From Diphasiastrum complanatum (Eukaryota > Streptophyta > Lycopodiopsida > Lycopodiales > Lycopodiaceae), in the NCBI GenBank assembly GCA_029204225.1, contig MU832130.1, positions 1 through 64,000 of the forward strand: a stretch of DNA of 64,000 nt, read 5' to 3'. Within the stretch, counting starts at the first letter, position 1; each line of letters starts with the position of its first letter. This document shows positions 11,978 to 24,211 of the stretch, in pieces. The notes beneath the pieces are model-generated. The model was not told the DNA's origin. It made no database searches and was given only the letters and a program-made list of their open reading frames with translations. Made by a program: the position numbers and the translations under genes.

Positions 11978-12391
11978 GTGTTGCACCGGGCTTGTACCAC
12001 ACTTAAGCACGCCATAACAACAGCTCTCATTTATGAGGGTGGTGTCAAGGGCAAAGGTGCTAATGGATATGTTGCGATAGGTACACAACACCAAGGCTTT
12101 CAAAGACCAACAACAATACAACTGCAACAAGGTCAAAAGTACAAGGCTATCTCCCAAAAAAATTGTAAGGCTTTCCAATTATCCTCCTTGTTAGCTAAGC
12201 AAAAGGAACATGCCAAGAACAAGGGTCTTTGCTATTTTTGTTTGCGTAAGCACTTATACAAAGGCTATCCCAGGCGGCCTGGCAAGAAAAAGATTCACCA
12301 GGTGCAAACACAACTTGAGGATGAGGCACCCTCGCATGAAGATATGTTGTTACAATCTTGTAAGATAGTATCTGCATTTGCATATGGATAG
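11978..12391 (+). pseudogene. Gypsy gag relic with zinc knuckle
   Basis: The frame contains KNKGLCYFCLRKHLYKGY, which resembles the CCHC knuckle of plant Ty3/Gypsy gag (usual form GLCYFC...H...C). The last cysteine has become tyrosine. A Gln-rich segment precedes it and a charged segment follows. No protease or RT follows in frame, so this is an isolated fragment. Confidence 0.5.
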
Positions 12392-12736
12392 GAAGGCCAA
12401 CTACCTATGGTAAACGATATGATGATTATTAAATCAGAATAATGTGTTGATTTCATGCAGTATTTTACACATTAAAGAAGTGGTCTCTAAGGATGCGTTG
12501 TTAATGACTAGTAATTTCTTAATATCATTGACTTGATCTTAAAAATTGAAAAGTTAGATGAGCCAATGCTGTAAATTGTGATCCATTGAGTTAAGGGAAA
12601 ATTTATTAGTCCATGTATCTCATTGAGGAAATTATAGATTTTACCCATCTCTTTATGGGAACTGCCAAATCAAAATGTAGTTCATTGAAATTGAAAGGAA
12701 ATGTAATTGTCACGTCGGTAATTGGGTCCTCAACAA

Positions 12737-12892
12737 GATGCTAGAAATATTAGGCAACATGCAAGGGAAAATTGAGAAATACTGGCATACAAGTCGATCG
12801 ATAGGTTTTCCGTGGATGCTAGAAATATTAGGCAACATGCAAGGGAAAATTGAGAAATAATGGCATACAAGTCGATCGATAGGTTTTCCGTG
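12737..12892 (-). repeat. 78-bp tandem duplication across a splice donor
   Basis: Units 12737-12814 and 12815-12892 differ at about one base. Each unit contains the last 24 bp of thioredoxin exon 12973-12869, its GTATGC donor and 48 bp of intron. Because 78 is a multiple of three, the frame stays open through both copies. Confidence 0.9.
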
Positions 12893-13154
12893 GTCAAAAA
12901 GTAATAATGTTGGTAATCCATGCACTTCATAACGTCCTGCCAAATTTGGATACTTATCGGAATCAATCTTCACCTGCACCAACCAAAACATATGGATGTT
13001 TGTATAAGATATCCATGACGATCTCTATTGCATACAATTTCCACAATCCAAACAAATAGACAAGATAGAGTCAAGACTTACGATCGAAATTTTGTCTTTC
13101 AAAGCATTGCCCACATCATGAAGTATAGGTACCATGTATTGGCAAGGTCCACAC
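12869..13154 (-). CDS. y-type plastid thioredoxin-like gene, two internal exons
   Basis: The exon at 13154-13082 (73 bp) encodes CGPCQYMVPILHDVGNALKD and then KISI, with donor GTAAGT. The exon at 12973-12869 (105 bp), after acceptor TTGGTGCAG, encodes VKIDSDKYPNLAGRYEVHGL, then the cis-Pro PT motif and FDHGKPIDRL, with donor GTATGC. Together they match the centre of plant thioredoxin y/x proteins, chloroplast disulfide reductases with a WCGPC active site. The acceptor AG precedes G-TGT-GGA, so the active-site tryptophan codon must be completed from the upstream exon (TG/G). Read without splicing the codon would be AGG. Phases agree throughout. The first exon (transit peptide) and the last exon (after RL) were not found, so the gene is either split by transposons or a remnant. 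Confidence 0.7.
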
Positions 13155-14306
13155 CTTCAACATTCACAACATACATACAATGAGAAAATCTTCTCAAAAT
13201 TTTGAACACTTTCTTAATCATGTTCCCCTTTATGGTATAATATACTATGGAAGGACGGGGAGGGATAAATTACCATTGTGAAAAAGAGAGTTCATTGACG
13301 GACACTCCTTTTAGGAAGTAGTATTGAAGTAAAAAAGAGAGATTGTTAAAAGGAAGGTACTTTATTAACTACAAACACAACTTTAAAAAACCAATTTAAC
13401 AATATGAACTTTGGCTTCAAAGTTTCAAACCCTGTCCTTTTCACGAAAAAGGTCACGTACTTTGGAGAAGGGCATAACTCTTGCACGCGAAGTTGCCCAA
13501 GTGGAATCAAGTTGAGGAGAGGCAAAACAAGTGGGGCCCTCTGTTTTGACAACACAAGGGAATTTACTCTGCGTGTGTGCGAGCGTAACATGCTTTACTC
13601 ATGTCAAGTTGAAACAACTTAAGTTCTATGGGGATAAAATCCCAAAATAAATGAGGTTACATGGTATCTAGCAGCACTATTGCTCTGATCCATGTCAAGA
13701 TTGGTACTACTTAATATATGAGACGTACAAAAAATGTTTTAAACTTGATCCACCCCAAGTTCTTCCAAAATCCTTTTTATAAATACTAGCATATTTTTGA
13801 TTAAAAATTCAACCTATTTAATAGGTGTTTCAAGCTAGTTGGGGTAGGTTAGCTAGCTCTAAGTGATATATGTTGTGTTTCCTGTAATAACTTCATATAT
13901 GTTGCAAAAACAAAGCATGTGTGGTTCACCTTCTAACTTCTCTTCTAATGTTGTTACATCTTCCATGTAGAAATATCTTCTTGTGCAATAGCCTGACATC
14001 CCATCAATAATCATGGGCTAATCTCTCTTTTGTAACACATTCTCTCCTAGGTGGGGTCTTAGCAGGGGGGGATTTATTGGTATAAATTGATATTAGTTGT
14101 GCAAAAGAGAGAGATATGGGGAACTTTTAGAAAATATAAAAGGTTCAAAAGAGAGGAAAAACGTTTCTTTTTTTTAGAAAGTAGTCATCCATTTAGTACC
14201 TCTATTACAATTACACTGGGAAAACAAAAACCGATTTAAACAACATAAGCTTTAGCTTAACATTACAACCCCCTCTCCTCCCACCATTCCAACAATGGTG
14301 ACAGAG

Positions 14307-14308
<2 letters not shown>
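13155..14308. other. Unassigned; includes one copy of a direct repeat
   Basis: No supported gene. A block at about 13730-14000 (TTTTAAAC...CACCCCAAG, GCTAGCTC, TGTTTCCT...AACTTCATAT) recurs in diverged form at about 16050-16400. A second weaker pair is 13380-13430 and 14220-14270 (AAACC.ATTTAA...CTTTGGCTT-like). Confidence 0.4.
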
Positions 14309-14388
<80 letters not shown>

Positions 14389-14392
14389 GAGA
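14309..14392. repeat. Compound (GT)n(GA)n microsatellite at a LINE 3' end
   Basis: About 24 GT units pass directly into about 18 GA units, which abut the inverted LINE terminus GAAAGCTTTATTAAT. Confidence 0.95.
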
Positions 14393-15930
14393 AAGCTTTA
14401 TTAATTTCTTTTGGGTACCCTAAAGAACATAAAACCCAAAAAGGTACATGTCAAGTGTGTATAACATTGTGGGAGTGCATATAACGTCTTCAAATGTATG
14501 TGTAATGATTAAAAACATGATAAAAAAAAACATCAGATAAGACAGTCTGCATATGTGTAATGAACTATCAAGCCGACTAAAATCAATCTCCCCCAAGAAC
14601 TAGTGGGAAGAAAGCAGAGAGATGCTAAAACAATAGAAAGAGTGGATGTTTGGGTACGAGAGCAAGTAGAGCGTCTCTAAGCTCTATGAACCTGATGATG
14701 TTGTCATACTTGGTGGGCTGTGATTTCATCATCTCTAACTCATCTCCTCGTGAAGAAGGTCGTAATAAACTATGCATCCTGTTGGAGCTCTGGTATAAAG
14801 TGCTTTAAAGTGTCGTATCCCTCAAGCTGGACATCTCTCTAATCATGAGAGCAACAAATCTTTGATCCATGAACTCAATCAACAACCAAAGAGTGACTGA
14901 ATGATCTTTGAATGGGCAGTAGTATGTCCCCTACATCTCGTCATAAAGTGGGCACTTGAAGATAAAAGGCTCCTCTTGTCCTCTCAAGCAATAATCTCAT
15001 ATCTCCCAGTCTCAATTTGGAGATGATGGACATTACACACAACTATCCAAGTGTGAATCTTAGAGAATGATAAATCTTCATAATCAAGTATGTTGCTCGG
15101 GACAATATTCCATATTAAGTCTCCCGTAGAAAATATGTCTTGTACAAGTCCAGTTTGGTACCAAGTTGACCCTCCTAGACACATTGAGCATATACTCAAT
15201 AAATAAACTTTTGGATGTGATCGTGTGCACCCTTTGGAAACTGTGTCATGGATAAGCAATAGAAGTCGTCCCTCTTGAGAATACCAAGAGAAAGATGCCC
15301 CTGCTCATGTAACCTTAGTGCTGATGTGATAGGTGCCCTGGATACCTGTCAGTGTTCTGTGATCAAAAAGAACATCGCTTCTAGTTAAATGAGAGGGTGT
15401 ACAAACTCTGCTAAAATCACTTGATATAGAATAGATGGCTTCCCGCATATCATCTGGGACAACATACTGTAGGTGCCATCTCTTGTCCATGTCCCTAATA
15501 TGTCTGCGAAAGCATAATCTCTCATGGCTAACGAATGAGGCTTGTCCCTTCCCTAATCTTCCACAGGCAACAAGTCTCATGTTGAAGGTTGGGCTGGAAA
15601 ACACTACTCCTAGATATGTGTAAGACTTCACAATCTCCATTGCCCTACTATCCAATGTAAAGGGATTTCTATGTGCAAATGACCAATTGGTGTTGAAGAT
15701 CATCACCTTGGTCTCTGAAATGTTGGCTTTCAATCCCCAACCCATGCAAAAAGAATGCAAGTTGTCTAGGTGCCTCTGTAAGCCTTCCCACACAGGGGAG
15801 GAGACGAGAACGTCATCAGCATAGAGGAGGATAGAGATTAGTATATCACCAAGTCTGCAATTTTGTCCATCATGTCGGGAGATAAGCGACTCTAGCTCAT
15901 CCATGCATAGACCGAAAACTGTGGGAGAGA
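14393..15930 (-). mobile_element. LINE copy 3: diverged RT-to-3' end copy
   Basis: The minus frame 16018-15305 carries the RT palm: SPTVFGLCMDELESL, then LLYADDVLVSS (YADD codons at 15823-15812), VMIFNT and SYTYLGVVFSSPTFNMR. Downstream frames are broken. The 3' end shows a partly decayed hairpin (GTTCTTTAGGGTAC), AAAAG and ATTAATAAAGCTTTC before the GA/CT tail. The 5' truncation at about 15925 joins (GAA)n/(TTC)n sequence, so CT-rich DNA again lies at both ends. It is older than copies 4-7 by visual divergence. Confidence 0.85.
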
Positions 15931-16472
15931 GGAGAAGAAGAAGAAGAAGCAAGACCAAAAAAAAAAACAAAGCACCAAAGCACATTGCCTTTAGTAGCTC
16001 TATATCTTGATGCTTCACTCCATTTACGGCAAAAACTTAGCATATTGTAAGTACAGATTAAGTTTTAAACTAGGTCTATCCCTAGTACTTTTAGGATCCT
16101 TTTATGCATGGTAAGGATTCTTTGATGAAAGACACAATTTGTTTAAAAAGCTTGTCAAACAAGCTAAGTACTTTGGCTAGCTCCAAGTGTACGGTGCTAT
16201 GTTTCCTACTAATATCTTCATATTTCTTGCAATCAAAAAGCAGAGTGCTTCATCTTAAACCTCTCCTTTCTTGTAGGTCTTGCAAATCTGCTCTCTTGAT
16301 GTTTTTCACCTACCATCTTTTGAGAGATGGTTCTCATTTGATATATTTCTTGAATTTTCTTCTATCTTCCACATCGATATGTCTTGCTTCAAAGAGTTTT
16401 CCATTACAAAAATAGTCATAGGGTTCTCTTCTGTTCTATAAGAGCAACAAAGCCTATGACCAATCATAAAGA
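15931..16472. other. Unassigned; second copy of the direct repeat
   Basis: 16050-16400 is a diverged copy of 13730-14000 (shared GCTAGCTCCAAGTG, TGTTTCCTA, TATCTTCATAT). No recognised coding sequence. Confidence 0.35.
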
Positions 16473-17048
16473 TTGAGAGTAACAGAAACAAGTTGGTTCA
16501 GCTTGAAGATAGCAGGTCCACATCAGATTGATGGTGAAGGAACCATACAGTTACATCTCAAAGATGTTGTTACCAAGTCCAATCTCTATAAGAGTAGATG
16601 GGCACCCTCCTTCATTATCAATTCAATTCAGATCATCTCAGATCATTGCTCTTGTGATTCATCTTCTTCCTATTGTGTTTGGTGTTTTGTGAGTACTAAT
16701 AAAATTAGTCTACTCCTAGTTTGAGAATCACTCAGATTCTATCATGGTATCAGAGCAGGGTTCCTAAGATCGGGTTCTACGGAAGAAGTTATTGGTGCAG
16801 GTCATATCTAGTGCAGGTCTGGAGCAGGCTTTACCTGAGGGCGACAAATCTGTTGCAGGTTTTCCTGAGGGCGGCAGCAGCTGTTACAGGTTCATCTGAA
16901 GGCAGCAGATCTGTTGCAAGTCCTTCTGAGGGCGGCAGTACCTGAACAGGTAGCTTCTGAGGGCGGCAGTGCTTGAACAGGTGGCTTCTGAAGGTGGCAG
17001 TACCTGAGCAGGTGGTTTCCAGGGCGGTGCAGGCAGTAACTGAGGGCT
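16473..17048 (+). mobile_element. Copia gamma fragment: LTR end, PBS and repeat-rich leader
   Basis: About 16580-16744 matches the 3' part of the gamma LTR, ending GATTCTATCA. It is followed directly by TGGTATCAGAGCAGGG (16745 onward), the initiator-methionine-tRNA primer site of plant Copia elements. The leader to 17048 is built of CTGAGGGCGGCAG / CAGGT units, matching in inverted orientation the leader at 49700-50376. At 17048 it joins an oppositely oriented alpha pol fragment, so gag and pol are missing. The short plus frame before the LTR (16500-16580, GEGTIQLHLKD) resembles a protease-flanking segment. Confidence 0.7.
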
Positions 17049-18265
17049 ATATATGCAAAATGTACATCCCCATCTTCATGATGATCCTCCTGTCGAACCT
17101 CCTATCGATCTTGATCTTCAAGTTGCTTGTCAAGTCTAGCTGATCTCCTAGTTCCATGCGTACTGGACTCTCCCTGTTCCATAATAACACTATCCTTGAT
17201 AGTTTCATGGTACCATCTAGGCAATCTTCTAGCTTTTGATGTAGGATGCTTCTTGCTTGGTGAAGTAGGAGGTGAATAAGTATCCCATATACTTGATCTC
17301 TCCTTCCTCTTTCCTATCTCAACCAAAGTCACTCTAGGTTCTTGAATTGCCGTAGGCGATACATATGTCGATTCAGGTTCCTGTAATAACTCATCACATA
17401 ATATAGGGATTCCTCCATCTTGATCCTTATCAAAATATATCTTTGTATCTTTATGAGTTGCCTCCTTATCAAAGACTACATCCCTACTTATGATTATCTT
17501 CTTACCCTCCAAGTCATATAACCTGTATCCCTTCTCTTGATTATCATGACCAAGAAATAAACACTTGGTCGCCTTCGAATCCAATTTGCTCCTTAAATCC
17601 TTAGGTATGTAAGAACAAGCAATACTCCCAAACACTCTCAAATGACTTACATCTGGCTTCCAACCTGTGTAAGCTTCCTCTGGACTTCGATTCTCTACAA
17701 CCTTTGTAGGACTTCGATTCAAAAGATAAACTGCCGTCTTAACTGCGTCACCTCAAAACATATTTGGAAGATTTTTACTCTTGAGCATACTCCTTGCAGT
17801 TTCTACTATAGACTGGTTCTTTCTTTTTGCAACATTTTGTTGAGGTGTGTCCGTATTTGCAAATTGTCTTTTTATACCATGATCCTTGCAAAACACCTGA
17901 AATTCCGTAGAAAGATACTCTCCCCCTCTGTCCGAGCGAAGTATCTTAATTTGTCTATTAGTTTCTTTCTCCACTCGTGTATTAAACCATGTGAAATACT
18001 TGAAAGCTTCACCCTTATTCTTCAGAAGATAGATCATGTCTTCCTAGAATAGTCATCCACAAAACACAATAAAGTTAACTTGCTGCCCCATAAGATTGAG
18101 TCCTCATAGGACCACACAAATCTGTCTTAACAAGTTCTAGAACATTTTTCGCCCTGAATGTACTAGGCAAAAATTTCTTCATATGATGCTTGCCTAAGAC
18201 ATAACCTTCACAAACTTTGTGATTAGAAACGACTTAAGGTAAACCTGTAACCATGTTAAATTTCT
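17049..18265 (-). mobile_element. Copia alpha fragment: integrase and IN-RT linker
   Basis: The minus frame 18037-17753 has an integrase core end (ILRSDRGGEYLS, TPQQN). There AERKNR has become AKRKNQ, so the usual glutamate is altered. The frame 17722-17102 continues with SPEEAYTGWKPDVSHLRVFG, KCLFLGHD and SRDVVFD, and then the charged linker. It is nearly the same sequence as 47525-48030. Its 5' side is cut at 18265 by a beta LTR and its 3' side is cut at 17048. It holds no RT. Confidence 0.85.
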
Positions 18266-18707
18266 GTAGGAAATAAGTGCCAAGATCCTTCTAACATTCA
18301 ATCTCCATGTACAAGAAGAAGAAGAAGAAGAAGAGGGAGAGGGTTATGCGCCCTCAAGGAGAGAGAAAGTAATAGCAATGGTGGAAAGGGAATGAATTAC
18401 AAATGAATAATGAGTACATATAAATAGGCCTTACAAGGGCCTAGACTCTTCCAAACTCTAAGTTCTAGAACCTTCCAAACCCACTACTAATTATAGGGCA
18501 CTCCCAAAAGTCAAGATAGGGTCCCTTAACATAATTAGACTTTACTTGGACCCACGAGTTACCACTAGACCAAAATGGGGTCCAACTTAGCTAAAACTAA
18601 CTTAACATGGTCTAAATAGTAAACCTAACCCATGGTTACACAAGTCTCGACCTTTTGGGTCAAAGTAACCCATGGGAAACTAACATTATCATTTATTATT
18701 TCTAACA
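18266..18707 (-). repeat. 3' LTR of beta Copia F
   Basis: 442 bp, starting TGTTAGAAATAATAAATG on the minus strand and ending CCTACA. A TTTAAGGAGGG polypurine tract lies immediately upstream (18708-18718 on plus). It is similar to the LTRs at 24921-25361 and 60892-61389, sharing GTTACACA(A/G).TCTCGACCTTTTGGGTC. Confidence 0.85.
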
Positions 18708-20489
18708 CCCTCCTTAAATGATAATGTAAAAAACATAACATGACATGAAGTAGAATGAAAAAACTGCAACAAAATGCAAAATGTTGCTTGCTGCCCAAAA
18801 CTTCATGTAGCCGAAATCTCAGCCCCAATCATGCCCGATGTAGAAGAGATGTAGAATATGAAGTGCAGTAGCATCCAGTCGAAGAGTGAAGACAAGCATG
18901 CTCCATCCAAAGTAGGTAACCAAAACACCAGCCACAAGCCGAAATATGGATTTGCAGTCCATCAATGGTTCCCACATGATTCCATAAGTCTTCTTACCAC
19001 AAGAAACATAAAGAAGAGTATGATACCCTTTTACCATCACATCCTCCCGAATCTTACTATCAATGATCTGCTCACCAACACTAGGTAAGGCAACACCGTC
19101 ATCATAAGAAGTAAGCATCAAAACAGGAAAATCAGCATAAGGTACTGATTTTGGTGAGGCATGTGCGTTTTCTTCAAGGTAAAAAGATGCTTTGCTATCC
19201 CGCAAAGACTCGGACAGCCAACAAGAGGCCGTAGCAGGCTGTCCAACAGCCACAAATCACCAACACTTTGCTGTCCAAAGTGTTCCAAGTGTGGACCTTG
19301 CTGTCCAAAAACCTTCCGCAGGCCGTTCCCGATGTAACATAGGCTGAAAATGATCAATAAACCATGGCTGAATCTGCTGTCCACCATCTTCAAGAAAAAA
19401 ACCAGTAGCTTGCCACTTTGAACACCCAAAAAATCCAACAACACGCCACTTTGAACCAATATACTAATTGACATGATTTTTTCCCCTCCTCCATTAGTAC
19501 AAAATGGCTTCAAAGAATGCTTGATTTCAGCCTTTTCCAAAACATTAACTTGAGAAGCTTGCTCATAAAGTTCTTCACTAATGCATCCATCATTTGCAAC
19601 AAATGGCTCAAGAGAAGAAGAATGCTCTACCATACCAACATTCCGATGCAAACTTGTACTTGTAGAAAGACAATGATCAAACTTTGCATGCCTTTGCTCT
19701 TCTACCTTCAAAGAGGATGAAGTGGAGAGGAGAAAGCATGATGATGAATCCTTTATTCGGTACATCCAATGAAAGAGCTTGATCATCACGTCGATGCCAA
19801 ACCTCAGCTTGCAACTCCATGAAGAATAGTTGGTGCCATCCAACATATCTTCGCCCGAACAAGTACGAATTGCTCCCAAATCTCTTGCCACAAGAACCAA
19901 CCAAGAAGATAAACTTTTTCAAACCCTAAATGCGCCCTAAAAGACAAAAAACCAACAAGTATCAAATCTAAAAAATCAGCACTGGAATGAGTCGAAACCA
20001 CACATTAGATGGATGTAGGAACTCGCCCTTCTACAAGCCTTGTGTGCTGAAAATTTCAGCCTGAAATTGCATTACAAACTCAAAAATCCAGCAAGCAAAG
20101 AATTAGGGTAGCCTCCAACAAAGCTTTTTCCGGAACCCTTCTTTCTTGCCAGAAAGTGTGAACAATACACACACGGATAGGGCTGTTGCAAACACCCTAC
20201 AAATGGTAATATGCTGTCCAATTTTCAGCCTCGGAATGTGATCGGATCATCACAAAAGATTAGCGCCTTCTTTCACACCTGGAAACAAGCAAAAAGAAGC
20301 GGATCTTCACTTTGTAAAATCAGCAAGGGTGCTGATTTTTCAGCCAAATCAGAAAACTAGCAAACAACCAGAAAAATTCTGATTCAGGTCTGTCGATAGC
20401 CAATAACTTTCCGTCAATCTTCTCCTAGAAGATTCCCGTTGTTTTCCTAACAACGATGACTCCACAGGCAGCTTCAGCTCCTCCAATCT
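18708..20489 (-). mobile_element. RT-less beta Copia F, internal region
   Basis: Minus-strand leader (20489 to about 19900), then a gag-like start (LDGTNYSSWSCKLRFGIDVM). This passes directly to a non-canonical block (KHSLKPFCTNGGG, HFGQQSVG, then in a second frame HASPKSVPYADFP, IMWEPLMDCKSIFRLVAG, YFGWSMLVFTLRLDATALHI). The latter block is homologous to 62400-61508. Protease, integrase, RT and RNase H are absent. The 5' LTR is missing because LINE copy 4 begins at 20490. Two frames cover the block, so at least one frameshift exists. Confidence 0.75.
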
Positions 20490-23400
20490 GATATAGATGG
20501 GACTCAGTATTCCAACGAGAGACTAGATCTGCCAGTGGCCGAGGTTCAGGTGGGGTCGCATGTCTGTACCGAGAGACTCTCCATTCGAGTATTGACTTCA
20601 TCCAACATGACGAGCACGCCCGCTACATATGAACTCGCATTGTGGGTCAGGATATTGGTTTGGACAAAGATCTTTTTGTTGCAGCATGTTACTTTCCACC
20701 AGAGTCCTCATCTTTTGTGGAGGGTATTGGATCCCCATATCAGGACCTCTCACCAGATATTATTAGATTCTCAGAGCAGGGGTATATTCTCCTCACAGGG
20801 GACTTTAATGCCCGGACATCTTCGAGACAAACAAAGTTCTTCGACATCTTCAATCAGCTGCGTGTTCGTGCCCTTGACAGTGATATGCTTGGGGTTACCA
20901 GGACCTCCACGGACAGTTTGGGACCTATTACTTCATATGGTGAGCACTTACTGCAGTTTGGAGAGGCGCATGAGCTAGCCATTTTTAATGGCTTAGCCTG
21001 CTGGCCACATTCAGACAGTTATACATGCCATCCTCACAGTGGAGGACATAGTGTCGTTGATTATCTCATGGGGTCACCATCCTTTGTACCCATAGTCTCT
21101 AACTTCCGCATTTCTCCCACCACCCTCTCTGATCACTCATTTCTCTCATTCGATATCGGTCACGTCCCATCCACTCACTCATCTACACTACCCTTGATTA
21201 CCCGATCACTCACGTACACATTTGATCCCATTTACATGCCACTTTACCGGCAGTCCTTGGCCTCACTTTTACACTCCTTTCCTCAAGACAGTCCAGTCGA
21301 CACCCAGGCTTCTTTTCTCACCACCTCTCTCCACGCGGCTGCATCACTAACTCTTCCCACAAAACCCCATCCCCAAAAGACTCGACACACACCTCGACCA
21401 TTACACCCCCCTTGGTATGATGTCGAGTGTCGTTCCCTTCACCAATCAGTTACTTATTCACGTATCCACGCTCCACATCTGCTTCGATCTTCCCGACGTT
21501 TCTACCGCCGTGTTCTCCGTCGTAAGAAGCATTCCTACGATGATACTGAAGGGAGACGTCTTATTGACCTTCTCTTCAGTTCTTCTTCGGGCGCTTTTTG
21601 GCGCGGGTTCATTTCTCGCTCCCCACCACCCCTCTTGGAGGACCTCCGCATCTGGACTGATTATGCGACCAGCTTATATACTGTCCCTATCGACTCACCC
21701 ATCTCTATATCTCCACGACCATCTGAGTTCTCCTTCTTCACACTTGACATGGTACTTGCAGCCATTAAGAAGATGAAGTCCCATAAGGCCAAAGATATCA
21801 AAGACCTTGAATCAGAACTCCTTTCCCATGCCTCCGACTTACTCGCCCCCACTATAGCCACCCTTCTTAACTCTGCAATTGTCTCTGGTTTCCCATCCTC
21901 CTGGTGCACTAACATTATCCACCCCATCCACAAGAATGGTGACCCCATGATTCCAAGTAACTACCGCACCATCATGATCGGGCATGTCCTGGCGAAGCTA
22001 TATGGTACTATTCTTCAGTCAGTTGTGAGCTCAGAGGCCGAGACTAGGAGACTACATGCGATGGGTTAGGGAGGCTTTCGAGCCCATTACTCTACCACAG
22101 ATCATATCTTCACATTGCGGGCCTTGATTGAGGAAGCTAAGCACAGGAGAGAGAGGGTTTATTGTTGTTTTGTGGACTTCAGGAAAGCCTTTGATTCGGT
22201 TCCTCGCTCATTGCTCATCCAGAGACTCCGTGACCTCGGCTTCTCCACTGACATCGTTCTTGCTGTGATGGCACTTTATGAGCGTGTCCTGGGATGCTTT
22301 CGACATAGCAGTGGCATATCCGATCACATTTGGAGCACCACTGGGGTGAAGCAGGGTTGCTCCCTCTCACCAGTCCTCTTTGGCTTGTATATTGATGAGT
22401 TGGAGAGAGTCATTACACAGTGTGGTGGTGCTGGTTGCCGGCTTGGGGACATCTTGATTGCTATCCTCCTTTATGCAGATGATGTGGTATTGATCTCACC
22501 TACCAGAGAGGGCCTACATCGACAGTTGGACTACTTGCATGAGTTCTGCACCAGATGGGGTCTAGGGGTGAACATTGCGAAGACTAAGGTTATGGTCTTC
22601 AACACTTCTCGAGCGTTCATGCAGCGACAAGAGCTTACTTTGGGGGGACAGGTCCTAGAGGTGGTCCCTTCCTACATACCTAGGGATCCTTTTCTCAGGT
22701 CCTACTTTTGGCATGAGACAGGCTGCTACCACTCGACTGGGGAAGGGACATGCCTCCCTTGTTCAGCTAGAGAGATTTTGCTTCCGGAAGTCCATCCAGG
22801 ATGCTCGCAGTAAGTGTCGCCTCTTTGATACCATTGTCACCCCTACGGCTCTATATGCGGAAGAGGCATGGTGTGCAGGTCTTCCCTCTTCACACTGGGC
22901 CAGTGCTAGCTCGGTTGATCCGTGCAAAGCCTTCGGTTCCACATGAGATTCTTTTGGCCAAGTTTGCAGTTCCACCTATCCAGATCGAGGCAGCTCTCCA
23001 GCTCATTACTTATACACAGAGGATACAGGCGTTACCAGAGACAGACATACGATACATACAGATTGCACTATCCTCCTCACACCGTCTCCACGGACAGGGC
23101 TACAGATTATCATGGTTCTCATAGGCATCCCACCTCCTACTTGAGTCATTTGGTATCTCCATCACAGAGCTTCCCTTAGGCACCCATCAGTATACCAAAC
23201 GATTCCTCTATCGTGCATATCTAGACCGGACTTGGCATAACCAGCTGGGGGTTAAACCAGCTTTTTACCGGACACATTTCTTGGAGCTGGATGCTTTTGG
23301 GACCCCGGTCATGCCACGCTACTTGGAGTCCGGACTATCACATTGCCTCAGATTCACACTGGGACAGCTCAGGGTGTCGTCTCATCAGCTAGCTATTGAG

Positions 23401-24153
23401 ACGGGGAGGTTCCATGGTATTCCCAGAGAGGAGTGGATTTGCCAATTATGTTCTCTAGGTGAGGTGGAGTCCGAGGAGCACTTTATCTTCAGATGCCCAG
23501 TATACTATGAGATCAGAGGGCGATATCACTGCCTGTTTCGAGACATGCCTACCACCCTACGCTCCCTCATAGCCTATGAGGACCCACGATGTGTTGCTTT
23601 GTTGGTACGCGAGATGGTCATACTACGGAGAGATTTATACGGGACACCCCAGCATTTTCAGTCACAGCCACTGATCACTTCTTCACTAGGCAGAGATCAC
23701 GTGATTTACTGCCCGAAGATGATGATTCTGACGACGATGACTCACATGCTCATAGAGATCAGAGACAGTGTACCCCCCACCATCACGCTACTACCAGGAT
23801 CACCAGGCATCCTACACAGAGACGTACTATCACACATGCTCGTGCTCACAGACGACACCGACAGGCTCCAGTGCTCCCTCATGTTGCGGCTCGCATTACA
23901 TCCTTTTACAGCAGCAGCTCAGCGGCATCAGCAGCATCATAGCCTTGATATCTTGACACAGATAGATGATTATTATGCACACACTCTCGCATACGTGTCT
24001 ATTTTAGTTTTAGTTTGTACTAGAAGTTTTCCTTATTACAGTTTTGGAGACGTTTTATACGCTCCCATGGTTACCACATACTTGACATGTACTTCATTAG
24101 TCTTATATGCCTTTGGCATGGAAAAGACATTAATAAAGCTTTCTTTCTTTTTT

Positions 24154-24156
<3 letters not shown>
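20490..24156 (+). mobile_element. LINE copy 4: ORF2, 5'-truncated and broken
   Basis: It begins inside the endonuclease region (compare 34900). The frame 20642-22069 has GDFNARTSS, VVDYLMGSPSF and LSDHSFLSFD (APE endonuclease) and the RT start (NYRTIMIGHVLAKLYGTIL), ending at an in-frame TAG. The frame 22115-22813 has CCFVDFRKAFDSVPRSLLIQ, GVKQGCSLSPVLFG and LLYADDVV. 23281-23700 has the CQLC...HFIFRC zinc motif. A 4-nt loss at about 23680 breaks the first PIP-like motif (QPLITS...). The terminal ARITSFY remains at 23889-23909. The 3' UTR ends with hairpin ATGCC-TTT-GGCAT (24107-24119), TTAATAAAGC and (CTTT)n(CT)n. Several frameshifts make it inactive. Confidence 0.9.
24107..24119 (+). other. 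LINE 3'-terminal hairpin, 3-nt loop
   Basis: ATGCC-TTT-GGCAT: the stem is intact and the loop is shortened by one base relative to other copies. Confidence 0.8.
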
Positions 24157-24191
<35 letters not shown>

Positions 24192-24211
24192 AAGAGCCTG
24201 CTCTAATACCA
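24157..24211. repeat. (CT)n tract shared by LINE tail and Copia alpha leader, with PBS
   Basis: On the minus strand, PBS TGGTATTAGAGCAGG is followed by CTCTTTGGTGAGAGAGAG, the same leader start as at 48435-48390 (TGGTATCAGAGCAGG, CTTTTTGGTGAGAGAGAG). The LINE terminus joins this leader within the GA/CT run. Confidence 0.85.
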
